64,000 nucleotides of DNA from assembly GCA_030544235.1 (NCBI GenBank), contig CM060469.1:15060017-15124016 (forward strand), in the 5' to 3' direction. The notes beneath the pieces were generated by a model that had not been told where the DNA came from, ran no database searches, and was given only the letters and a program-made list of their open reading frames with translations. Below are positions 59,301-64,000 of the stretch, in pieces. Made by a program: the position numbers and the translations under genes. Numbering within the stretch: the stretch's first letter is position 1; the number at the start of each line of letters is the position of its first letter. The DNA comes from Lepturacanthus savala. Its lineage: Eukaryota; Chordata; Actinopteri; Scombriformes; Trichiuridae.

Positions 59301-62300
59301 GTGATTGCCTGTCCAACACAGCCGCTTTTCATGTGATGTGTTACAGTATGTTAATCCCAGGGAATGTAGCAGGTGTAGCCAAGCAGTTCCTCCGCTGTAT
59401 GTTCCACCAGCTGGCCCCTAATGGTATCCTGCCCCAACTCTTCCAGAGTAACATCAAAGGTCTGCTCATTTCACTCAATACAAGATTCAAAGTATGCAGT
59501 ATTTCTACAGAGACTTACAGTATGTACTTAGATTTACAGCATGGCAACACTGTAGTAGATATATGCATATTTTTTAAAGTATTTTTTCTCTAAATAGATT
59601 TCATACAAAAAATGTTTTACAGAAACAAGACATTGCCCATATCAGAAGTAAAGAAAAAAATTAATAAGGTTCTTAAATAAATTCACTGCATATATCCATG
59701 TCCTGGAATAAAATCTGATCTAAATTATGCACACACTGCATTTCTCATATAGTGGCTCATTGTTATATACACAGCATACAGTCAAATTTAATACACAGGT
59801 TCATCTTGCACTGAAGACTGTGTTGCTGAGGTGTTAATCTCTACTTAGAATATTGAGGAATCATACAAATGGTATGCTGCTTATGTTCTTTTACATTCAG
59901 GGTAAATAACGTAAATTTGCATGTTACTCTGATTCCAAGTTGTGTAAGAAGGAGTCACTACACAATTGTACATTTGTTCTTAACTTAGTAATGTTTAGAA
60001 GGTTTGTTTAATAATCTAACAGTATCAATAACTATTTTTGCACTCATAAATCCAACAAACACTATCTTTTTATTGAAGTGTGGCCAAATGTTATCATCTA
60101 TATAATTCAAAAAGGCATAATTTAAGGTTACGTTTGTATATGTAGGATAACTTCAACTCGCTTCAAAAACATGTTTATTTTGTGCATTTCCATAAAAATA
60201 CCTTTTAATCCTATGAGTTCTCATAACACATTTCATTGGTCATACATTTTCCATATTCAATATTGTATGTGTGTTCCTAATCCTAGATTATCTCCAAGGA
60301 GATATTAACACTATTGTTGTAACCTTAATTCATTTTCACTACTGGTTATTTCTGTGAGTTTTCTACATTCTCCTAGATATTGTGTAACTTGTAATCTAAG
60401 CTGCAGATGTAGCCAGACATCTTTACTTGTCCAACTAAATTAGTTTCTTGCTCAAAGAACATCATAACACCTTCAGAGAGGAAATCCCTTCTTTCCCATT
60501 CTTCATTTTATAGTTGCCTTTCACCATAAAACTGCTGCTATGCCAGAATGGGGAATTGGGGTAAATTTGGTTGTTAAAATTTAATGAGTTATGCAAGTAG
60601 TTTGTCACTTCACAAGGAAAAGATTATTTATTTATTTTTTATGTAGGCTACATATACATTTTTCCATATTGATGCGACTTAACAAACTCTCACTGGACAT
60701 AATTTCACCCTGATTCTTTCTCTGTCGCTCTTTTTGCAGATGGAAGTTTTCTGAGGACTCTTGCATCTGCGCTAATAGATTTCAATGAGCTGAGTTCCGT
60801 TGCTGCCCTCAACATGCTGCTGGAGGTGGGATTTTGCTTCACGGTAGTCCATGTGCAGTCGTTTAGCCAGCAGGAGGAGCTCTTGTCAAAGCCAAAAAAA
60901 ACATGTGTGGTTCCAGCTACATGCACAGCATAAGCCTATCTGAAACAAAAAAAAAATCCTATGGGCATTCAAGGAAACCTGCCTTACTCTGCACCACTGT
61001 ACCAGTTTATTGTTGTTGTTAAGCTAAATGAGTGACACAGATAAGAACCCGCTGATGCATGAGTCCATCCAAGCGATCGTCTGTGCTTCAGTGTCCTAAA
61101 TCCACTGCCCTCATCATGGGCATTGGGATTGATCAGGACTGAATGATCAGTTAAATGGAAATATATTCGCTTATAGAGTTTCATTATATAACCCTGTTAT
61201 GGTTTATGCCTCTGTGCCCCCCCAGGGCCTGAACAACAAGAAGAGTCTGCCAGCAGGGGGCACTATGCTGCACTGCTTAGACAATATTGCCACCTTCATG
61301 GAGGCTCTCCCCATGGACTCTCCTAGCAACCTGTGGACGACCATCTGCAACCAGTTCCAGACCTTCCTCACAAAACTGCCCTCTGTGCTTCCTCTGAAGG
61401 TAGATATCGACTCTGCCGCTCACTTAGTCATGCTCTGATATGGTTTAATGTGATTATGGCTGGAGGAAAAAGCATCCACCAGCGCCCTTGTCAGGTTCAA
61501 TAGGACAGAGTCTTAAGATTGTAATTGATTTGACTCTGCCACTTTTGACCTTGGAGGTCAAATTAGTGCACTCTAATCAATTTTTCACTTCAGATGAATT
61601 CAAAATACGGAATTTAAGACAACGGTTATGTATCGTTCAGTAAAGTTCTACTTTTGCGCAACATTTTTATTTTAAAACAGCGGTAGCTCATATTCTTACT
61701 CTGTTATTTTTTAATCTGTGTGTTTTATTAGTGCCCCCTGGACTCCAGTTTGAGGATTATAATTTGTCTCCTGAAAATCCCAACCACAAATGCAACCCGG
61801 GTAAAACCAGAGCAAGATTTTCACATTCAGATGAGTTAAAATCCTGGCCTTTTAAAGCCTCACTTTTCCTCTTCCTCCTCTGTCCTGCAGAGTCTCCTGG
61901 AGCCTTTCTCCAAGCTGCTGAGCTTTGTCATCCAGTACGGCATGTTCAGTCTCTCCTACTTAGTAGAACTATGTGGACTCTGTTACAAAGCCTTCAACAA
62001 GGTACTCTTGTGTGTGTTTAGACAACTCGTAATTATGTTTAAAAGTAATAATATAAAGGTTTTCGGCTGTGAGAATAAAATGTGTTCTGCCCAAGTATTT
62101 ATTCTGTCTTGAAAGAGTTAAACCTTTTAAACTAATTTGCAGTGTTAAAAATGTCGAGCTCCTGTTCGCAGGCCGTTTGGGTCATCACTCTTTTGGCGCA
62201 ACACCTACTTCCCTTTACTCTCCGGTCCGCCAGAAATGTGGCCATGTGTCACGAATGATTAAGTAGGCAATCAGCCAGTATTGATTAACATGATTAGTTG

Positions 62301-64000
62301 GTGGCTAGGGCCGGGGATGTATGGTGTGTTTCTGAGTGGTTGTCTCAGACAGAGATGGAGCCAGGGCTGTCTGCACCGTTCGGCCAGATGAATCCTCAGT
62401 CCTCCACCACTGTCAACGCTGCATGCTTTATGTCTCCTGCAGTATTGATTTTCTTTACCCTCTTTAATTCCTCACCGTATAATATCCGCTTTTCAAAACC
62501 CAGAGTCACTATGAGCAATTGCTTTTGGAACCTGTCCCACGCAGTTGCTTTATGGCGAGGTAAGGTTTCTGGGAAGCGCAGGGAGGATTTTTCAAACCGA
62601 CTCGGTTATCTTTGGAGGTCAGCTTTTAAGGACACAAAGTCAGGCCTTCTAGACCCACTAAAGTTTGTCACACCATGCACCATTTGTCACAGCTGCAGTG
62701 CACTTCCCAAATAGGGCCGGGCCCTCCAGCTTAAGAACAGCCTATGATTTGCTATTTACCGAACGGACATGCTCCATTAACTTTTAATTATGAGTTTCAA
62801 GCCATACAGTGAGAAATGTCAGAGGCAGCGCTACATTCAGCAGGAGTGGAGGAGCATGTGCCTACGCCTAACATTAGCAAACATGACTGCATAGAGAAAG
62901 AGAGAGGCAAAGTGGAAGCCAGAAGATGACAGTGTGGTTTGTAAACAGGCAGCTGGGCTTTATAGAAGGGATGAACAAAGAGAGCAGCCTGTCCTCGGGG
63001 AGGGAGAAGGCAGCCTGACAGCCTCATCTGAGCTGCCTGGGACTCTGGGAGGAGAGATCTGGACTGGCCTAAATCTACTCCTCAGCCTCACCATTCTCTG
63101 TCTATTCTCTGACTCCCTGCCTCCCTCCCTCCCTCTCGCTGCCTGTCCTTCCCCCTCTATTCAGGCTACACAGTTTATGCTCTCCTCGCAGCATGAGTAA
63201 GGGAGAGTGATAATAGAAAAAGGCAGTCTTGCTGCATCAGTACATTTACTCCACTCTCTATCTCCTCACATCCAGGAGAGAGATAAGTTCTACATGTCCC
63301 GCATTGTGGTGTTAGAGCTTCTGCAGGCTCTCAAGTTCAAGTCTCCTCTGCCTGACACGAACTTGTTACTGCTGGTCCAGGTAAAATGAATCTCTTTTAT
63401 GCACTTCAAGTCTGCAATAGCCATGTACTTATCGGTGACAAATCATAATGTTTGATCCCCACACTGTGGTATTTGTCAGTTTGTTTGTGCAGATATCGGC
63501 ACGCGGCTAGCAGAATCCACCATCATCCAAAAGCACATGATCTCAACACCGCCGGGGGTGAGAATTTAGTCGCTGTGTGTTAGAATCTTATTAGAATCAG
63601 CCTCATAAAACAGCAGGTAAAAAAGATATATCCCACTGTCTTTCCCCCACTAAAAGATAAAACATGTTTTGTGTTGAACAGTGCACAACTGCAGCAATGG
63701 AATGCATGAGACAATACATAAGTGAGCTCCTGGACTTTATTGCAGATATGCACACGCTAACCAAACTTAAAGTAAGTTTTGTTTCTCATCTGAATGCCAC
63801 ATTTTGTGCATTTTACTAGAGGCATGTGCAGAATTTTCTTTCATGCAGTCTCATTCTCTTTCACTGCGAATGTCTTATTCAGAGCCATATGAAAGCCTGC
63901 TGTCAGCCGCTGCATGAGGACACTTTCGGGGGGAACCTTAAAGTTGGCTTGGCACAAGTCGCAGCAATGGAGATCACCAAAGGCAACCATCGCGATAACA
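31367..64000 (+). CDS. unc79: UNC79, NALCN channel complex subunit (46 exons, 3' end outside window)
   Basis: Forty-six coding exons, each listed below, give 7,384 coding bases (about 2,461 residues) with continuous phase. The product follows human UNC79 from MSTKAEQF through to GNHRDN; about 280 C-terminal residues should lie past the window. UNC79 is a huge helical (HEAT/ARM-like) solenoid that pairs with UNC80 and holds the sodium-leak channel NALCN at the neuronal plasma membrane, setting resting excitability. Visible parts: a conserved N-terminal solenoid (1-300); a Cys/His-rich cluster (309-416); SPF-repeat linker (about 760); solenoid (814-1500); a long acidic, Ser-rich, disordered region (about 1,511-2,050); and a C-terminal solenoid. 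No membrane segment or signal peptide is expected or seen. The start is fixed by MSTKAEQ plus a good donor. Human spans over 300 kb, so this gene is about ten-fold compacted. Confidence 0.97.
31389..32971 (+). other. unc79: unc79 intron 1
   Basis: 1.6 kb, CpG-rich at first (to about 31,650), then AT-rich. It carries a tRNA-derived SINE-like repeat near its 3' end. No extra exon seen. Confidence 0.65.
32600..32690 (-). repeat. tRNA-derived SINE-like repeat
   Basis: On the minus strand: an A-box-like region ggtaacctattgctta (32651-32666) and a B box ggttcaagtcc (32620-32610) within aaggttgccggttcaagtcc. This reads like a pol III promoter of a decayed tRNA-related SINE. The cloverleaf is broken and no acceptor stem is seen, so it is not called a tRNA gene. 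Confidence 0.6.
32972..33092 (+). CDS. unc79: unc79 exon 2
   Basis: Residues 8-48: ASKIRYLQEYHNRV, HNIYPVPSGTDIANTLKYFS. It is not visible as a long ORF because of its length. Donor gtaagt; splits Ser48. Confidence 0.94.
33093..36213 (+). other. unc79: unc79 intron 2
   Basis: 3.1 kb. It contains a TATG/TG tetranucleotide tract (34583-34640), A-rich (35038-35068) and CTTT-rich (35680-35727) tracts, and a GC-richer patch at 33300-33500. No exon was found in frame. Confidence 0.6.
34583..34640. repeat. TATG/TG tetranucleotide microsatellite
   Basis: Units of tatg mixed with tgtg and tata. It generates a spurious Cys/Val-rich open frame. Confidence 0.85.
36214..36527 (+). CDS. unc79: unc79 exon 3
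   Basis: Residues 48-153: SILSRTGRKENQEASNLAVP and LDYQGLYVTLVTLLDLVPLL. Acceptor gagcag follows a C-rich tract. The GGQGQ insert near residue 125 is absent in human. Confidence 0.97.
37277..37447 (+). CDS. unc79: unc79 exon 4
   Basis: Residues 153-210: DLGQSIFYTTTCLLPFLSDD and FPPFLHKDIIEYLSTSFLP. Confidence 0.97.
37701..37796 (+). CDS. unc79: unc79 exon 5
   Basis: Residues 210-242: LGSTRREGGVPAYVNLSASS then MLMIAMQYTSNP. Acceptor ttgcag, donor gtaaac. Confidence 0.96.
37903..37958 (+). CDS. unc79: unc79 exon 6
   Basis: Residues 242-260, VYHCQLLECLMKHKQEVWK. 56 bases. Confidence 0.96.
38442..38571 (+). CDS. unc79: unc79 exon 7
   Basis: Residues 261-304: DLLYVISYGPSQVKPPAVQM and LFHYWPNLKPPGAISEYRGL. 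Confidence 0.97.
38694..38758 (+). CDS. unc79: unc79 exon 8
   Basis: Residues 304-325, AWNPIHCQHIECHNAINKPA. It starts the Cys/His-rich cluster. Confidence 0.97.
39580..39668 (+). CDS. unc79: unc79 exon 9
   Basis: Residues 326-355: MCIDPTLSVALGDKPPPLYI then CEECSQRIAG, with a CxxC (C346, C349). Donor gtacgc is atypical. Confidence 0.95.
40003..40043 (+). CDS. unc79: unc79 exon 10
   Basis: 41 bases, residues 355-369, DHAEWLIDVLLPQ. The short length is supported by exact phase and human identity. Confidence 0.94.
40384..40412 (+). CDS. unc79: unc79 exon 11 (micro-exon)
   Basis: 29 bases, residues 369-378, AEISAICQKK. Acceptor tttgcag, donor gtaaga. Skipping it would break the frame. Confidence 0.93.
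41514..41743 (+). CDS. unc79: unc79 exon 12 (Cys/His-rich)
   Basis: Residues 379-455: CFSAGCCGRHGNRPVRYCKR followed by CHVNHHSSEVG, then TSPPPINTRECGAEELVC. C391, C396, C397, H400, C408, C411, H412, H415 and H416 resemble a zinc-binding module. Confidence 0.97.
42011..42182 (+). CDS. unc79: unc79 exon 13
   Basis: Residues 455-512: LLKEAEIHAEQREFELNRRR, SASHHSLDNIEFDN, DQRLLSQFGIWFL. Donor gtgtgt. Confidence 0.96.
42331..42561 (+). CDS. unc79: unc79 exon 14
   Basis: 77 codons, residues 513-589: VSLCTPNENTPTESLARLVS, WFHSTAYMMDDEVGSLVEKL and VMVMCLLPKPVEFAR. Phase 0 both ends. Confidence 0.97.
42672..42820 (-). repeat. Teleost interspersed repeat, copy 2
   Basis: Reverse-complement relative to 341-475: ggctccagcagacccctgtg and ccctagtgaggaatagatgg, preceded by ttaggttaattggagactct. 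It sits in unc79 intron 14. Confidence 0.7.
43346..43536 (+). CDS. unc79: unc79 exon 15
   Basis: Residues 590-653: VGGYWDKSCSTVTQLKEGLN and MPEWLEAIRTEVPDHQLKEF. Confidence 0.97.
43661..44136 (+). repeat. Teleost dispersed repeat ('gcttagcataaagac' type), long copy
   Basis: Begins gtgtagcttagcataaagac, with ggagacagctagcctagctc, later cacaaatgtaaaaacaacaa and ending tcttatctaactcttggtaa. I recognise these blocks as a frequent fish repeat. It fills most of unc79 intron 15. Confidence 0.65.
44251..44317. repeat. Pure TG microsatellite, about 33 units
   Basis: 67 uninterrupted bases of TG, 90 bases upstream of unc79 exon 16. Confidence 0.98.
44407..44530 (+). CDS. unc79: unc79 exon 16
   Basis: Residues 653-694: KMFDIELCPLPFSMEEMFGF and ASVQEQALLWLH. 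Acceptor ttacag lies 90 bases after a long TG tract. Confidence 0.97.
45320..45460 (+). CDS. unc79: unc79 exon 17
   Basis: 47 codons, residues 695-741: VLSELDIVVPLQLLIGMFSD and GVNSLKELANQKKARVSDL. Symmetric phase. Confidence 0.96.
45908..46123 (+). CDS. unc79: unc79 exon 18 (SPF repeats)
   Basis: Residues 742-813. VSVVSDPGRR leads into SPFPSPFRSPFRSPL, a tandem SPFR-type repeat rich in Ser-Pro and Arg, then an acidic DLDCDDDDMNLGCFILMFDL. Confidence 0.96.
46391..46618 (+). CDS. unc79: unc79 exon 19
   Basis: Residues 814-889: MELQDDGVMLGLDSSLGKDI, NNVFQAPWGGSHTCQKDEK, CSLCQSSILCYQLGCELLER. H849, C851, C860 and C863 form another possible metal site. Confidence 0.97.
46852..46993 (+). CDS. 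unc79: unc79 exon 20 (variable linker)
   Basis: Residues 890-937. EPTDSLEETLLLPQTDFSFG is conserved; the rest is Asn/Glu-rich and variable. Confidence 0.92.
47821..48129 (+). repeat. Degenerate dispersed repeat related to the 43661 element
   Basis: gtcttcatgctaatatt, gacaagagtattaatgtc and aaatgtctaactattccttt fit the 3' part of the same teleost family. Confidence 0.45.
48419..48513 (+). CDS. unc79: unc79 exon 21
   Basis: Residues 937-968, SDKKFSYQQLPVSLKLIYTI, matching human ERKFCYQQLPVTLRLIYTI. The donor gtactt is close to the left end of a MITE. Confidence 0.95.
48538..49060. mobile_element. piggyBac-like non-autonomous element (MITE)
   Basis: TTAA, then ccctcctgttatgtta, and at the other end its reverse complement aacataacaggaggg followed by TTAA. 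Perfect 15-16-base terminal inverted repeats starting CCC, inside a TTAA target duplication, are the piggyBac hallmark. There is no transposase frame. A near-palindrome gggtcaatttgaccc (49025-49039) lies by the right end. A second repeat is nested inside. It fills most of unc79 intron 21. Confidence 0.75.
48866..48959 (+). repeat. Nested teleost repeat ('aaggcaaggcaattttatttg')
   Basis: aaggcaaggcaattttattt, gtatagaacattttaacaac, attcaaagtgctttatataa: a very common fish repeat tail, here inside the piggyBac-like element, so probably a later insertion. Confidence 0.65.
49137..49285 (+). CDS. unc79: unc79 exon 22
   Basis: Residues 969-1018: EMSKFEEPDILFNMLNCLKI and LCLHGECLYLARKDHPQFLA. The weak donor gtgtcc is required to join SLW of the next exon. 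Confidence 0.94.
49426..49583 (+). CDS. unc79: unc79 exon 23
   Basis: Residues 1018-1071: SLWSMLKSEFCQLASLAVPQ, HGADIFWNLINANFNSKDWK. Confidence 0.96.
49584..51084 (+). other. unc79: unc79 intron 23
   Basis: 1.5 kb. 50,050-50,620 is extremely AT-rich with repeated ttattaat and ttaataag motifs and a short telomere-like taaccctaacccctaa (50291-50306). It is probably old repeat DNA. No exon seen. Confidence 0.5.
51085..51266 (+). CDS. unc79: unc79 exon 24
   Basis: Residues 1071-1131: VEKVAVLCRFLDISAVTKNH, CCFLASVEDVNPAVATRARL, DTIKRPALQ. Confidence 0.97.
51527..51728 (+). CDS. unc79: unc79 exon 25
   Basis: Residues 1132-1199: GLCLCLDFQFDTVVRDRPII, LSWEFFVNRFETLSLEAQLH, NKEFPFPT. Confidence 0.97.
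51873..52055 (+). CDS. unc79: unc79 exon 26
   Basis: Residues 1199-1260: ITAVRTNVANLSDAAMWKIR, an Arg-rich RARFARNRQKSVRSLRDSVK, then RAFSLPESLTNRL. Ends one base into a codon. Confidence 0.96.
52660..52728 (+). CDS. unc79: unc79 exon 27 (candidate cassette exon)
   Basis: 69 bases coding LRLTRQEHSAPTLGDMIEKV then LP. Phase fits exons 26 and 28 on both sides. Its length is a multiple of three and the residues are not in the human form I remember, so it may be alternatively used. Confidence 0.7.
53157..53494 (+). CDS. unc79: unc79 exon 28
   Basis: Residues 1283-1395: ARFLPHFNPDASAPLVG (possibly optional), SPEDDAVIRDLLPEDAGVDH, YVLLGYDQQEGCFMIAPQKM, AFIAGIAQ. A second in-frame acceptor, cgtag, sits at 53200-53204. 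Confidence 0.95.
53620..53802 (+). CDS. unc79: unc79 exon 29
   Basis: 61 codons, residues 1396-1456: VMDYNIGLGKQLLPLVVQVL, YFQQPPRCSLWALRPHIRQM, WLKALLVILYK. Confidence 0.97.
53917..54079 (+). CDS. unc79: unc79 exon 30
   Basis: Residues 1457-1511: YPYRDMDGSKVVLHLIHITI, HATAGPLYSDNSNMSRYSEK. Ends one base into a Gly codon. Confidence 0.96.
54764..54913 (+). CDS. unc79: unc79 exon 31 (candidate cassette exon)
   Basis: 150 bases: EEDSVFDESDVHDTPTGAAN, FFARLKRIGGSKSVKYQPVE. Length is divisible by three and both ends have the same phase. The human sequence I recall can go straight from EKEKG to EIELAEYRE, so this exon is probably isoform-dependent. Confidence 0.85.
55024..56280 (+). CDS. unc79: unc79 exon 32 (long disordered exon)
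   Basis: 1,257 bases, residues 1561-1980. Starts EIELSEYREASALQDSILHC. Includes RRKSCIDRCD, SLVFEPLPPLRIVESDEEF, LVQVSVEDC-like VVQVSVEDC, LTLKQKRDLLRK, a strongly acidic run near residues 1,900-1,935, and the conserved end FKIQIVPRQRKQRKIAVSAI then QREYLDISFNTFDKLG. Confidence 0.97.
56281..57462 (+). other. unc79: unc79 intron 32
   Basis: 1.2 kb, non-coding. Contains the short TTAAAGG-ended element. Confidence 0.6.
56748..56938 (+). repeat. TTAAAGG-ended TIR element, copy C
   Basis: Left end ttaaaggtcccatattgta; right end tacaatatggaacctttata, an inverted repeat with two mismatches or so. 191 bases, non-coding. Related to copies at 19050 and 29841. Confidence 0.7.
57463..57564 (+). CDS. 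unc79: unc79 exon 33
   Basis: Residues 1980-2014: DHKVLSTLEKPRESSSAPTL, PETSHRSSVS. The human counterpart reads GLSTLEMPRESSSAPTLD. Confidence 0.94.
58024..58140 (+). CDS. unc79: unc79 exon 34
   Basis: Residues 2014-2053: QYRQVKRGSLGALTMSQIMK, RQLEHQSSAPHNISTWET. Confidence 0.96.
58232..58334 (+). CDS. unc79: unc79 exon 35
   Basis: Residues 2053-2087: PTKTSLLSAPSTVSMFVPAP, EEFIDEQPTTMSD. A human stretch resembling QIQPGKRQCN upstream of it is missing here. Confidence 0.95.
58917..59057 (+). CDS. unc79: unc79 exon 36
   Basis: Residues 2087-2134: RCRDCAAVLEEYDEETLSLA, FIHLSPDLAAPMLLDIMQSV. CxxC at C2088 and C2091. Confidence 0.97.
59180..59218 (+). CDS. unc79: unc79 exon 37 (micro-exon)
   Basis: 39 bases, LASSANFSGQAE, human LASSTTFSNQAE. 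Divisible by three. Confidence 0.93.
59347..59459 (+). CDS. unc79: unc79 exon 38
   Basis: Residues 2147-2185: SMLIPGNVAGVAKQFLRCMF, HQLAPNGILPQLFQSNIK. Confidence 0.97.
60740..60825 (+). CDS. unc79: unc79 exon 39
   Basis: Residues 2185-2213: DGSFLRTLASALIDFNELSS, VAALNMLLE. Confidence 0.96.
61226..61399 (+). CDS. unc79: unc79 exon 40
   Basis: 58 codons, residues 2214-2271: GLNNKKSLPAGGTMLHCLDN, TFMEALPMDSPSNLWTTI, VLPLK. Confidence 0.97.
61732..61800 (+). CDS. unc79: unc79 exon 41
   Basis: 23 codons, CPLDSSLRIIICLLKIPTTN then ATR. The phase is offset from the ORF a scan would pick, so it is easily missed. Confidence 0.95.
61891..62001 (+). CDS. unc79: unc79 exon 42
   Basis: 37 codons: SLLEPFSKLLSFVIQYGMFS, LSYLVELCGLCYKAFNK. 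Confidence 0.96.
63276..63380 (+). CDS. unc79: unc79 exon 43
   Basis: 35 codons: ERDKFYMSRIVVLELLQALK, FKSPLPDTNLLLLVQ. Confidence 0.97.
63480..63557 (+). CDS. unc79: unc79 exon 44
   Basis: 26 codons: FVCADIGTRLAESTIIQKHM, ISTPPG. Only 99 bases of intron separate it from exon 43. Confidence 0.95.
63682..63771 (+). CDS. unc79: unc79 exon 45
   Basis: 30 codons: CTTAAMECMRQYISELLDFI, ADMHTLTKLK. Confidence 0.97.
63883..64000 (+). CDS. unc79: unc79 exon 46, cut by window end
   Basis: SHMKACCQPLHEDTFGGNLK, VGLAQVAAMEITKGNHRDN; runs off the window one base into a codon. The remaining C-terminal exons are outside. Confidence 0.95.

Larger units (their letters stand above)
57565..63275 (+). other. 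unc79: unc79 introns 33-42
   Basis: Non-coding between listed exons. The largest are 59460-60739 and 62002-63275. Both were scanned for UNC79-like frames without result. 63121-63135 is a short TCCC tract. Confidence 0.5.

Noticed and set aside
62298..62714. 138-residue open frame in unc79 intron 42
   Set aside because: No likeness to UNC79 or another family I know; it is not bounded by splice sites in the right phase.
1..64000. CRISPR arrays, bacterial operons, integrated viral genes
   Set aside because: No spaced direct repeats, Shine-Dalgarno-led gene clusters, or retroviral/viral coding frames were seen.

Overview
This is nuclear DNA from a ray-finned fish, probably a percomorph-like teleost. 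It has vertebrate GT-AG introns, long AT-rich introns with microsatellites, and several repeat families I recognise as common in teleosts. No bacterial or viral genes were seen. The window holds three vertebrate genes in the same order and orientation as human 14q32.12: ubr7 (+), btbd7 (-) and unc79 (+). All coding exons below were assembled by hand by matching reading frame, splice sites and remembered vertebrate protein sequence; codon phase closes at every junction.

Layout. 1-1.05 kb: repeat-rich upstream DNA ending in a candidate ubr7 promoter. 1.18-5.7 kb: ubr7, 11 coding exons, 401 residues, a PHD/UBR-box chromatin ubiquitin ligase. 5.7-19.9 kb: btbd7 on the minus strand, tail-to-tail with ubr7, with a 2.3 kb 3' UTR and 10 coding exons giving 1,121 residues, a two-BTB plus BACK protein linked to epithelial branching. 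20-26.7 kb: non-coding 5' part of btbd7 with its likely promoter. 26.7-31 kb: intergenic DNA between the divergent btbd7 and unc79 genes. 31.4-64 kb: unc79, the first 46 coding exons (about 2,461 residues), cut by the window edge roughly 280 residues before the expected C-terminus. UNC79 is a very large solenoid subunit of the NALCN sodium-leak channel complex.

The three genes do not form a pathway; they are neighbours by conserved synteny. I found no new gene system. The items most worth a second look are: a candidate U12-type intron in ubr7, a nested palindrome upstream of ubr7, a uORF and a myristoylation/polybasic N-terminus in btbd7, a Cys/His-rich cluster and frame-preserving candidate alternative exons in unc79, and a TTAA-flanked piggyBac-like MITE carrying a second repeat inside it.
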